Assembly: GCA_003519585.1 (NCBI GenBank)
Contig: DOWL01000043.1
Location: forward strand, 5,726-33,856
DNA: 28,131 nucleotides
Origin: Nocardioides sp.
GTDB taxonomy: Bacteria > Actinomycetota > Actinomycetes > Propionibacteriales > Nocardioidaceae
Direction: 5' to 3'
This document shows positions 16,392 to 23,023 of the stretch, piece after piece (position 1 is the first letter of the stretch; each line of letters starts with the position of its first letter). The notes under the pieces were generated by a model, which was not told where the DNA came from, made no database searches, and was given only the letters and a program-made list of their open reading frames with translations. The position numbers and the translations under genes are program-made.

Positions 16392-17201
16392 GTGCCCGAA
16401 CGCGGCCACGACGTCACGCGGGGGCTGCACGCCCTGCGCGAGGCGGTCGCGCGTGCGCTCGTCAACGACCCTCTTACGCTCGCCTCGCCGCCGGCAGCGC
16501 CGAACAATCCCCAACGCCCCCGCGCGCCGTACCGTCCCGGCTGGCTGCTCAGCGAGGCCGTCACCCGGGGCAAGGACCTCGACACACAGTCCGGCGCCGG
16601 ATCCGGGTACGGCGACTCCGACCAGGCCGCGTCCTCCGAGGAGACCGAGGAGGAGCGCTCGCGGCTGATCGCGTTGGTGGAGTTGGCCCGGCAGGGCGAC
16701 GCCGATGCGTTCGGGATGCTCTACGACCACTACCAGGGCCCGGTCTACCGCTTCCTCTTCCATCGGACGCGCTCCACCACCCTGGCCGAGGATCTCACCT
16801 CCGAGACCTTCTTCCGGGCTCTGCGCAACATGCAGAACTTCCGGTGGCAGGGCAAGGACTTCGGCGCCTGGCTGATGACGATCGCGCGCAACCTGGCCAC
16901 CGACCACTTCAAGGCCGGCCGCACCCGCCTCGAGGTCGCCACCGAGGACATGGGCGTCCACGACGACGCCACCGAGGGGCCCGAGCACGCGGTGCTGGCC
17001 AGTCTGACCAACGAGGTGCTGCTCACCTCGCTCACCGAGCTGCCCACCGAACAGCGGGACTGCCTGATCATGCGGTTCCTGCAGGGCATGAGCATCGCCG
17101 AGACCGCTGCCGTCCTGGGCCGCAGCGAGGGCGCGGTCAAGCAGCTCCAACTGCGCGGCGTACGCAACCTCGCCAAACTGATGCCGGAGGGGCTCCGATG
17201 A
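16392..17201 (+). CDS. ECF-type RNA polymerase sigma factor, BldN-like
   Basis: Sigma-70 family factor of about 269 residues. Region 2 is recognisable in GDADAFGMLYDHYQGPVYRFLFHRTRS to LAEDLTSETFFRALRN (quoted in part), and region 4 in LPTEQRDCLIMRF followed by the helix-turn-helix MSIAETAAVLGRSEGAVKQL. The roughly 95 residues before region 2 form an extension like the one on Streptomyces BldN. The GTG at 16392 with GGGAGGGG upstream is preferred; an ATG at 16350 in the same frame has no ribosome site. Context supports BldN: next gene is a membrane protein like its anti-sigma, and the heme cluster is nearby, as in Streptomyces. The regulon is unknown. Confidence 0.88.
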   Translation: MPERGHDVTRGLHALREAVARALVNDPLTLASPPAAPNNPQRPRAPYRPGWLLSEAVTRGKDLDTQSGAGSGYGDSDQAASSEETEEERSRLIALVELARQGDADAFGMLYDHYQGPVYRFLFHRTRSTTLAEDLTSETFFRALRNMQNFRWQGKDFGAWLMTIARNLATDHFKAGRTRLEVATEDMGVHDDATEGPEHAVLASLTNEVLLTSLTELPTEQRDCLIMRFLQGMSIAETAAVLGRSEGAVKQLQLRGVRNLAKLMPEGLR

Positions 17202-17323
17202 CCCCGGCATTCCTGCGCCTGAGCCCCCGCGTAACCCCGGTGGCCGCCACGTCGTTGATCCGTACGTCGGCGCCGCAGCACGGGGACGGCGCCGACACCC
17301 ACGTGAACGGATCGCACCGATGA
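17198..17323 (+). CDS. Possible 41-residue coupling ORF between the sigma factor and its membrane partner
   Basis: An open frame of 41 codons exactly bridges the sigma gene and the DUF5667-type gene. Its ATG overlaps the sigma stop (ATGA) and its stop overlaps the next ATG (ATGA). Nearly 90 percent of third codon positions are G or C. The peptide begins MTPAFLRLSPRVTPVAAT and ends DTHVNGSHR, with no membrane segment or known domain. It may serve only to carry ribosomes across the gap, or encode a small protein that acts on the sigma factor pair. Confidence 0.4.
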   Translation: MTPAFLRLSPRVTPVAATSLIRTSAPQHGDGADTHVNGSHR

Positions 17324-18585
17324 GCCCGCTGTTCCCGACGCGACAACGCGCCGAGCACTTCGACTCCCTCCTCGAGGGAGTCCCACCCGACGACCTCGAC
17401 CCACGTACCTCCGAGCTTCTCGAGCTCGTGGGCGGGCTGCGGTCCGTGCCCACACCGGAGCCGCGGCCGGAGTTCGTCGCCGACCTGCGCAGCCGGCTCA
17501 TGGCCGCGGCCGAGACCGAGTTCGTGCCGGCCGCCACGGCACGCGAGCGCGACGACATCGCTCGGCTCACGGTCCGGCCCACCCGTACCCGGGGCCAACG
17601 CCGGGTCGGACTGGCCCTGGGCGCGGCCGCCATCGTCGCCGCGACGACCTCCATGGCGGTCGCCTCCCAGAGCGCGATCCCGGGCCAGACCCTCTATCCG
17701 GTCAAGCGGGCCATCGAGAACACCCGGGCCGGTTTCAGCGTCGGCGACGAGGCCAAGGGCCAGCGGCTCCTCGGCAACGCCTCCGGCCGGCTCGACGAGG
17801 TCGCCGAGCTGACCAGCCAGCAGGACCCCGACGCCGAGCTGGTCACCCAGACCCTCGACGCCTTCGCGGCCCAGGCGGACCAGGCCGGCGACCATCTCGT
17901 CAAGGACTTCGAGGCCAACGGTGACCAGGCGTCGATGCAGCAGCTCCTCCAGTTCAGCGCCGACAGCGTCGACACCTTGGCGGGCCTCGAGGCGACGATC
18001 CCGTCGGCTGCGCACGACGCACTGCTCAACGCCGCGCAGGTGGTCGTCGCCCTCAACGCGACCGCCAGCCAGCTCTGCCCCGACTGCGGGGAGCCGCTCA
18101 GCGAGGTGCCACCGCAACTGGTCGGCGCTGCCGCCGGTGCGCTCGACGACGACACCGGGTCGATCGTGGGTGGTCAACTGCCCGGCACCGGCGCCCCGAG
18201 CGCCGCACCCGACAGCGGGCTCGACCAGCCCAGCACCCTCGACCCACCCCCTACACCGATCACCATCCCGACCCAGCTGCCCACCTCCGTCCCGACCACG
18301 CTGCCCGGCTCCGGCTCCTCCGGTGCCGGGTTGCCGGGCGCCGACACCACCGGCGGTGCTGGAGGCGGCAACGGCGGCAACGGCGGAGGTGGCGGAGGTG
18401 GCGACGGCAAGGGCGGCAAGGACAAGCCCGTCGACCTCAGCCCGGTCACCGACACCGTCAACAACGTCGTCACCGGCGCCGTGCAGGGCGTGACCGACGC
18501 CCTCGACGGACTCACCGGCGGGCTGACCGGCACCCTCACCGATCCCCTGACCGGCGGCCTCACAAGTGGCGGCTCAGGTCAGTGA
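17320..18585 (+). CDS. DUF5667-type single-pass membrane protein, probable anti-sigma partner
   Basis: A 421-residue protein with a cytoplasmic N-terminal part of about 95 residues, one transmembrane segment (about 96-116), and a long outer region. Just after the membrane is the family pattern IPGQTLYPVKRAIENTR, then a helical domain up to about residue 270 with a CPDC pair, and a C-terminal tail rich in Pro, Thr and Gly. In Streptomyces the gene after bldN encodes its membrane anti-sigma factor RsbN; position and topology suggest the N-terminal part here plays that role (inference). The outer domain may sense an envelope signal or be the target of proteolysis. It meets the acyltransferase tail to tail, only six bases apart. 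Confidence 0.8.
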   Translation: MSPLFPTRQRAEHFDSLLEGVPPDDLDPRTSELLELVGGLRSVPTPEPRPEFVADLRSRLMAAAETEFVPAATARERDDIARLTVRPTRTRGQRRVGLALGAAAIVAATTSMAVASQSAIPGQTLYPVKRAIENTRAGFSVGDEAKGQRLLGNASGRLDEVAELTSQQDPDAELVTQTLDAFAAQADQAGDHLVKDFEANGDQASMQQLLQFSADSVDTLAGLEATIPSAAHDALLNAAQVVVALNATASQLCPDCGEPLSEVPPQLVGAAAGALDDDTGSIVGGQLPGTGAPSAAPDSGLDQPSTLDPPPTPITIPTQLPTSVPTTLPGSGSSGAGLPGADTTGGAGGGNGGNGGGGGGGDGKGGKDKPVDLSPVTDTVNNVVTGAVQGVTDALDGLTGGLTGTLTDPLTGGLTSGGSGQ

Positions 18586-18591
18586 CCTGGG

Positions 18592-19773
18592 TTATCTGAA
18601 CACCGACTGCCGCTGCATCAGCAGTGAATAGAGCGTCGACTGGATGGTCTCGCGGACCTCGTCGGTGACGTTGAAGACCAGCATCGGGTCCTCGGCCGAG
18701 ACGGCGTCGAACTCGTCGGTGCGGATCGGCTCACCGAACTCCAGCAGCCACTTCGAGGGCAGCGGGACCAGGCCGAGCGGACCGAGCCACGGGAACAGCG
18801 GCGTGATGGGGATGTACGGCAGGCCGAGCACCCGGGCGAGCGACGGCAGGTTGGCCACCAAGGGGTAGATCTCCTCGGCGCCGACGACCGAGAGCGGGAT
18901 GATCGGCACCTGGGTGCGCAGCGCGGCCGACACGAAGCCGCCGCGACCGAAGCGCTGCAACTTGTAGCGCTCGGAGTACGGCTTGCCGATGCCCTTGAAG
19001 CCCTCGGGCCACACCCCGACCAGCTCGCCACCGCGCAGCATCCGCTCGGCGTCCTCGCTGCAGGCCAAGGTGGTGCCGCCCTTGCGGGCCATGGTGCTGA
19101 CGACCGGCATCTTGAAGACCAGGTCGGCCCCGAGCGGGCGCAGGAACCGGCCGGTGTGGTCGTGGATCGAGACCATGGTCATCAGCCCGTCGACCGGGAC
19201 GGTTCCCGAGTGGTTGGACACGACCAGGGCGCCGCCCTCGGCGGGGATGTTCTCGATGCCACGGACCTCGATCCGGAACCACTTCTGCGCGATCGGGCGC
19301 AGTGCGGTCATGAAGAACTTCTCGGTGATCTCCTGGTCGAAGCCGTACTCGTCGACGACGTAGTCACCGGTCACCCGCCGGCGCAGGAACGCCAGGAACC
19401 GCGCCAACTGCGGCTCCCACTGGTCGCCGAACAGCTCGCGCGCGGACTGTTGGAACGCGGCCAACCACTCGCCCGCGGGGATCCCGCCCTGAGGCAGCCG
19501 CTCCTCGACGTACGTCGCAGCGCCGGCCCCCTCGGAAACCTGGTCCGGTCCGACAGCCGGCTCCTCCGCTACGGCGCCGACGGGCTCGCCCGCCTCGATC
19601 TCTGGCGCCGGCTCGGGCTCGCGCTCGGGCTGCGGCACCCGTCGAGGGGTCGCCTTGCGCGGACCGGAAGCCAGGCTCCGCGAGGCTGACGACGGCTTGC
19701 CGGTGTGCTGGCCGCGGCCGGGCCGGCCGCGGGTCCCGATCGGGATGATCTCGGCGTCACCCACGGCGCTCAC
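18592..19773 (-). CDS. Lysophospholipid acyltransferase family protein (PlsC-like)
   Basis: Probable glycerolipid acyltransferase of about 393 residues. The catalytic block is VVSNHSGTVPVDGLM, where the His is followed six residues later by Asp, and the phosphate-binding block is VWPEGFKGIGKPYSERYK. This spacing and the long C-terminal part match the Rv0502-type branch next to a GalE-like gene in mycobacteria, not classical PlsC. The first 100 residues are Pro/Glu/Arg-rich and likely disordered. Start codon is uncertain: GTG at 19773 or GTG at 19764, both overlapping the end of the epimerase gene; a longer frame to 19833 would overlap it by 77 bases and is unlikely. Confidence 0.88.
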   Translation of the reverse strand: MSAVGDAEIIPIGTRGRPGRGQHTGKPSSASRSLASGPRKATPRRVPQPEREPEPAPEIEAGEPVGAVAEEPAVGPDQVSEGAGAATYVEERLPQGGIPAGEWLAAFQQSARELFGDQWEPQLARFLAFLRRRVTGDYVVDEYGFDQEITEKFFMTALRPIAQKWFRIEVRGIENIPAEGGALVVSNHSGTVPVDGLMTMVSIHDHTGRFLRPLGADLVFKMPVVSTMARKGGTTLACSEDAERMLRGGELVGVWPEGFKGIGKPYSERYKLQRFGRGGFVSAALRTQVPIIPLSVVGAEEIYPLVANLPSLARVLGLPYIPITPLFPWLGPLGLVPLPSKWLLEFGEPIRTDEFDAVSAEDPMLVFNVTDEVRETIQSTLYSLLMQRQSVFR

Positions 19774-20839
19774 CGCCGCCCACCGAGCTGAGGGCGACCG
19801 ACTCCTCGACCGAGGGCAGCCGGTCGAGCGCAACCGTCAGTGCGCGCTCGATGCGGCCACCGGTCGGGGTCAGGCCAGCCGCGAAGTCGGCGAAGGCGGC
19901 CTCGGAGCTGAACGCCGGCTCGAAGCCCAGCTGGTCGCGCATCCGGGTGGTGTCCACGCCGCGACCGTAGGTGAGGAAGCTGAGCTGTTCTGGAGAGAAG
20001 TCGGCGAGTCGCGCCTGACGCAGCACGTTGCCGAGCCCACCGACGGCGAAGCCGGGCATCGGAACCGTCGGCCGCTTCAGCCGGCGTAGCGCCTGGGAGA
20101 GCATCACCACGCCGTCGCCCGCGACGTTGAACGTGCCGGGCAGGTCATTGCGGACCGCGTGGATGAGCACATCCATGAGGTCCTGCTCGTGGAGGAACTG
20201 CAGCCGCGCGTCGAAGCCGAGCACGGTCGGGATCACCGGCAACCGGAAGTACGACGTCATGGGGCTGACCACGTGCGGGCCGATCACGTTGGCGCAGCGC
20301 AGGGTGGTCACCCGCACGTCGGGGCGGCGACGGGCGAAGCCGCGGACGTACCCCTCGATCTCGGCGACGTCCTTGGCATAGCCCGAGCGCGGCTGCCGCC
20401 GCGGCTCCATGTCCTCGGTGAACATCGCCGGGTCGCGGTTGCTGGCGCCGTACATCGTGGTTGTCGACTTCACGATCAGGTGTTGCACGCTCGGCGCCTT
20501 CTGGCAGGCAGCGAGGAGCTGCATGGTGCCGATGACGTTGAGCTCCTTCATCGTGCCGCGCCCGCCGGCGCTGCCCGGCGTCGAGATGACGCTCATGTGC
20601 ACGACGGTGTCGACGTTCTCCTTGGCGATTACCTTGGCGATCACCGGGTTGCGGATGTCGGCGCGCACGAAGGAGACGTCGCCGACATCGCCCCGCGGCG
20701 GGACGACGTCGACACCGATCACCCTCGCGACGGTCGGATCAGTGGCGAGAGCACGCGCGGATCGGCGTCCGAGGTCTCGCGAGACCCCGGTCACCAGGAC
20801 GACCCTCCCGTGGGAGGCACCCTTTGCGGCACTCGCCAT
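19757..20839 (-). CDS. NAD-dependent epimerase/dehydratase (extended SDR family)
   Basis: A 360-residue extended short-chain dehydrogenase, the GalE2-like neighbour of the acyltransferase in actinobacteria. The nucleotide loop is VTGVSRDLGRRSA, the acidic residue after strand 2 is in VIGVDVVPP, and the active-site Ser/Thr stretch is VKSTTTMYG. The usual tyrosine motif YXXXK is altered: the corresponding place reads SGYAKDVAEIEGY, with Val at the lysine position. It may therefore not catalyse the standard epimerase reaction. The substrate is unknown. Its 3' end overlaps the acyltransferase start, indicating a shared transcript. Confidence 0.88.
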   Translation of the reverse strand: MASAAKGASHGRVVLVTGVSRDLGRRSARALATDPTVARVIGVDVVPPRGDVGDVSFVRADIRNPVIAKVIAKENVDTVVHMSVISTPGSAGGRGTMKELNVIGTMQLLAACQKAPSVQHLIVKSTTTMYGASNRDPAMFTEDMEPRRQPRSGYAKDVAEIEGYVRGFARRRPDVRVTTLRCANVIGPHVVSPMTSYFRLPVIPTVLGFDARLQFLHEQDLMDVLIHAVRNDLPGTFNVAGDGVVMLSQALRRLKRPTVPMPGFAVGGLGNVLRQARLADFSPEQLSFLTYGRGVDTTRMRDQLGFEPAFSSEAAFADFAAGLTPTGGRIERALTVALDRLPSVEESVALSSVGGGERRG

Positions 20840-20878
20840 CTCGGCCCCTGACCGTGGGAGAAGCGGGTGGCGTGACGG

Positions 20879-20980
20879 CTACTTGCCGAGCTTGCGACGC
20901 TGCACGCGCGTCTTCTTCAGCAGCTTGCGGTGCTTCTTCTTCGCCATGCGCTTGCGCCGCTTCTTGATGACCGAACCCAC
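20879..20980 (-). CDS. bTHX-like/AURKAIP1-COX24 domain small basic protein
   Basis: A 33-residue protein made mostly of Lys and Arg. It starts at a GTG (20980) with AAAGG upstream, begins [19 protein letters not shown] and ends RRKLGK. This matches the tiny actinobacterial protein encoded between the excisionase-type HTH gene and the GalE2-like gene (Rv0500B in mycobacteria), related to the AURKAIP1/COX24 domain of ribosome-associated proteins. It probably binds rRNA on the small subunit. It is easily missed because of its length. Confidence 0.9.
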   Translation of the reverse strand: MGSVIKKRRKRMAKKKHRKLLKKTRVQRRKLGK

Positions 20981-20991
20981 GAACTGACCTT

Positions 20992-21018
20992 TCGACGGAT
21001 GTCTGGCGCGTCCGTCGA
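20992..21018. promoter_or_regulatory. Hairpin in the bTHX-like gene leader
   Basis: TCGACGGA (20992-20999) and TCCGTCGA (21011-21018) are perfect eight-base arms around an 11-base loop. On the minus strand the hairpin directly abuts the AAAGG ribosome site of the bTHX-like gene, so it could modulate access. A ribosomal-protein-type autogenous control is conceivable but not shown. Confidence 0.4.
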
Positions 21019-21059
21019 GCCGCACCAGCGCCCTGGCGAGGAGCGCGCAGGACCGGGCA

Positions 21060-21065
21060 AGCCTA
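21060..21065 (-). promoter_or_regulatory. Candidate -10 box for the bTHX-like gene
   Basis: The minus-strand hexamer TAGGCT, about 80 bases before the GTG start, fits TANNNT and would give a leader containing the 20992-21018 hairpin. No convincing -35 lies at the right distance. Confidence 0.3.
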
Positions 21066-21139
21066 TCCGCCGTACGACAAGGTCACGAATGCGCGGAGCC
21101 GCCCACCCGGGTCAGGTGCACGTGCGGTGGGCAACGCGA

Positions 21140-21182
21140 CGCCGAGTCGGCGCTACTGATGGTCAGTAGCGCCGACTCGGCG
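21140..21182. terminator. 20-bp perfect hairpin after the HTH gene
   Basis: Arms 21140-21159 and 21163-21182 are perfect reverse complements with a three-base loop (TGG). The hairpin starts five bases after the stop codon of the excisionase-type HTH gene on the minus strand, so it is almost certainly that gene's terminator or 3' end stabiliser. It lacks a U-tract, as is common in high-GC genomes. Confidence 0.75.
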
Positions 21183-21187
21183 ACTGG

Positions 21188-21388
21188 TCAACCCGCGCTG
21201 TAGAACGACTTGCGGAGGTACTCGTTGACGTCCTCCTCGACCACCCGGAACGAGCGGCCGACACGCACGGCAGGCAGGTCACCGTTGTGGACCAGGCGAT
21301 ACACCGTCATCTTCGAGACGCGCATCATCGCCGCGACCTCAGCCACGGTGAGGAACTTCGCGTCCGACATGTCCCCAGAACCAGCCAT
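21188..21388 (-). CDS. Excisionase-family helix-turn-helix DNA-binding protein
   Basis: A 66-residue MerR/excisionase-type winged-helix protein: FLTVAEVAAMMRVSKMTVYRL is the helix-turn-helix, followed by the wing LPAVRVGRSFRVVEEDV and a short tail ending SFYSAG. It matches the Rv0500A-type regulator that sits beside the bTHX-like gene and proC in mycobacteria, and is distinct from BldC though of the same fold. The ATG at 21388 is preceded by a purine-rich AGAAAGAACGG; a GTG at 21415 and an ATG at 21370 are alternatives. The target is unknown. It is not associated with any integrase here, so it is a chromosomal regulator and not a phage excisionase. Confidence 0.9.
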   Translation of the reverse strand: MAGSGDMSDAKFLTVAEVAAMMRVSKMTVYRLVHNGDLPAVRVGRSFRVVEEDVNEYLRKSFYSAG

Positions 21389-21548
21389 CGTGCACCGTTC
21401 TTTCTCGTGCAGCACGTCATCGGCTTCCCCACCGATACTCCCCGTGCTGCTCCCCTAGGGAGAATAGGGGTTCCTGTGACACATGGGGAAGCGGTTCTGA
21501 AAAGTGCTTCGAGTTATCTGGCGTGTCGACTTGCCTTCATGCCGCGCG

Positions 21549-21609
21549 ATAGTCACGACCGTACCGCCGGTCCGAACGGCGTTCGGGGCTGTCGTTCGGT
21601 CGTGACTAT
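21549..21609. repeat. Compound inverted repeat between the HTH and acuC genes
   Basis: ATAGTCACGACCG (21549-21561) and CGGTCGTGACTAT (21597-21609) are perfect 13-base arms; with two mismatches they extend through flanking CGCG. The loop holds a second hairpin, CCGAAC-GGC-GTTCGG (21572-21586). The element lies about 50 bases after the acuC stop on the minus strand, so it may terminate acuC. The rest of 21389-21657 shows no other gene. Confidence 0.7.
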
Positions 21610-21657
21610 GCCGCGAGTGGCGCATGAGGTAGATGAGGCAGGTGGGCAGGTACGACA

Positions 21658-22857
21658 TCAGTACCCGCTCGGGTCGAGGCCGTGTAGCGGGAAGACCGCG
21701 GTCCGGGTGGCCTGCACCTCTCGATCCAGCCAGGTGCCGGGGTCGTAGCCCTCGCGCCAGTCGCGGTAGGCCGGAGTCCGCCCGTCGGTCATCAGCCGGG
21801 GCGCCTCGGCGCGCACGCGCTCGCGGACGTACTCCCGCCACCCCTCCGGGGTGGGCGTCTCGGGGTCCACCGGCGTCCCGGCGACGGCGCCCAGAAGGTG
21901 GGTCCAGGCGCGGGGCACGACCTCGACGAGCGCGTAGCCGCCCCCGCCGGTGGCGACCCAGCGGCCTCCGGCGACCTCGTGGGCCAGCTCGTGCAGGGCG
22001 AGGTACGCCGCGCGCTGGCCGTCGACGCTCAGCATCAGGTGGGCCAGCGGATCGTCCGCGTGCGAGTCGCAGCCGTGCTGGGTGACCAGGACGTCCGGGT
22101 CGAAGGCGCGGACCAGTTCGGGGACCACCGCATGGAAGGCGCGCAGCCAGCCGGCGTCCGACGTACCAGGCGGCAGGGCGACGTTGACCGCGCTGCCCTC
22201 GGCGCCCTCCCCGCCGACGTCGCCGCTGAAGCCGGTGCCGGGGAACAGGAACTGGCCGGTCTCGTGCAGCGAGATCGTGAGCACCCGGGGGTCGTCCCAG
22301 AACAGCGCCTCCACGCCGTCGCCGTGGTGTACGTCGACGTCGACGTAGGCGACCCGCTCGGCGCCCTGGTCGAGGAGCCACCGGATGCCCACGGCGAGGT
22401 CGTTGTAGACGCAGAACCCGCTGGCCCGGTCGCGCATCGCGTGGTGCAGCCCGCCGGTCACGTTGGCCGCGTGCAGCGCCTCACCGGTCCAGCCCAGCCG
22501 GAACGCCTCCAGGCTCGCGCCGACCACGTGCGCCGCCGCCTCGTGCATGCCGAGGAAGACCGGGTTGTCGTCGCTGCCGAGCCCGACCTGCAGCTCCGCC
22601 GCGCCGGTGTGGCCGGCCCGCTGGACGGCTTCGATGAGGGCAGCGTCGTGGACGGTCGCGATCTGGTCGGTGGTCGCCACCGGGGCGGGGACCACGCGCA
22701 GCCGGCCACCGGTGGTCACGCCCAACTCGTGGGCCAGTTGCATGGTCAGGTCGACCCGCACCGGGGCCATCGGATGGTGTGGGCCGAAGTCGTAGTCGGT
22801 GAGCGTCGGGTCGAAGACGACCGCGCTGGGGCCGGTGCAGTCGGTGGCCCCCTCCAT
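21658..22857 (-). CDS. acuC: AcuC-like histone deacetylase family protein
   Basis: Zinc-dependent deacetylase of about 399 residues, related to AcuC, which in Bacillus deacetylates acetyl-CoA synthetase. The family features are GGLHHAMRDRASGFCVYND, the metal-binding AYVDVDVHHGDGVEALFW, LTISLHETGQFLFPGTG, and a later TQHGCDSHADDPLAHL. The ATG at 22857 is chosen because TACCGT lies seven bases upstream, which fits a leaderless transcript; a GTG at 22932 in frame would run across the trpS leader peptide and is less likely. It diverges from trpS, sharing promoter DNA. Confidence 0.9.
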   Translation of the reverse strand: MEGATDCTGPSAVVFDPTLTDYDFGPHHPMAPVRVDLTMQLAHELGVTTGGRLRVVPAPVATTDQIATVHDAALIEAVQRAGHTGAAELQVGLGSDDNPVFLGMHEAAAHVVGASLEAFRLGWTGEALHAANVTGGLHHAMRDRASGFCVYNDLAVGIRWLLDQGAERVAYVDVDVHHGDGVEALFWDDPRVLTISLHETGQFLFPGTGFSGDVGGEGAEGSAVNVALPPGTSDAGWLRAFHAVVPELVRAFDPDVLVTQHGCDSHADDPLAHLMLSVDGQRAAYLALHELAHEVAGGRWVATGGGGYALVEVVPRAWTHLLGAVAGTPVDPETPTPEGWREYVRERVRAEAPRLMTDGRTPAYRDWREGYDPGTWLDREVQATRTAVFPLHGLDPSGY

Positions 22858-22864
22858 GCGGTCG

Positions 22865-22874
22865 ACGGTATCGT
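22865..22874. promoter_or_regulatory. Overlapping divergent -10 boxes for acuC and trpS
   Basis: On the plus strand TATCGT (22869-22874) is six bases before the GTG of the trpS leader peptide at 22881. On the minus strand TACCGT (22870-22865) is seven bases before the acuC ATG at 22857. The two boxes share the TA step at 22869-22870. Both spacings fit leaderless transcription in actinobacteria. No strong -35 is visible on either side. Confidence 0.55.
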
Positions 22875-22880
22875 GCAGCT

Positions 22881-22919
22881 GTGCTGACCAGCTCTCGCCT
22901 CCTGTGGTGGCCCGCCTGA
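22881..22919 (+). CDS. trpS leader peptide with tandem Trp codons
   Basis: The short frame GTG to TGA encodes MLTSSRLLWWPA, with two adjacent TGG codons three codons before the stop. Tandem Trp codons in a 12-residue frame directly upstream of a tryptophanyl-tRNA synthetase gene are the mark of ribosome-mediated attenuation, as described for the auxiliary TrpRS gene of Streptomyces. The GTG is probably the first transcribed base. Its only role would be to stall the ribosome when charged tRNA(Trp) is scarce. Confidence 0.75.
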   Translation: MLTSSRLLWWPA

Positions 22920-22972
22920 CGGCGGCCGCCACTCCTCAGCACACCTTCCATCGGCCGCCCACGGGCGGCCGA
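22912..22972 (+). promoter_or_regulatory. trpS transcription attenuator
   Basis: Four segments form the classical competing set. Segment 1 CCGCC (22912-22916) pairs with the start of segment 2 GGCGG (22921-22925). Segment 2 as GGCGGCCG (22921-22928) pairs with segment 3 CGGCCGCC (22952-22959). Segment 3 pairs with segment 4 (22963-22972) in a ten-base GC-rich terminator stem. Stalling at the Trp codons would mask segment 1 and favour 2:3, freeing transcription. The terminator lacks a U-run. A third option is 22957-22967 with 22991-23001, an 11-base complement nearer the trpS ribosome site. Confidence 0.65.
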
Positions 22973-23023
22973 ACCGCTGTGTCCGCATAGCGCCCGTGGG
23001 CTCTCATCCCAGGAGCTCCCACC

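Noticed and set aside
21188..21388. Naming the HTH gene bldC or a phage excisionase
   Set aside because: The fold is shared, but the sequence matches the Rv0500A-type neighbour of the bTHX gene better than BldC, and no integrase or attachment site is nearby.
22858..22932. Upstream GTG start for acuC at 22932
   Set aside because: It would overlap the trpS leader peptide and promoter on the other strand; the ATG at 22857 has a correctly placed -10 box.
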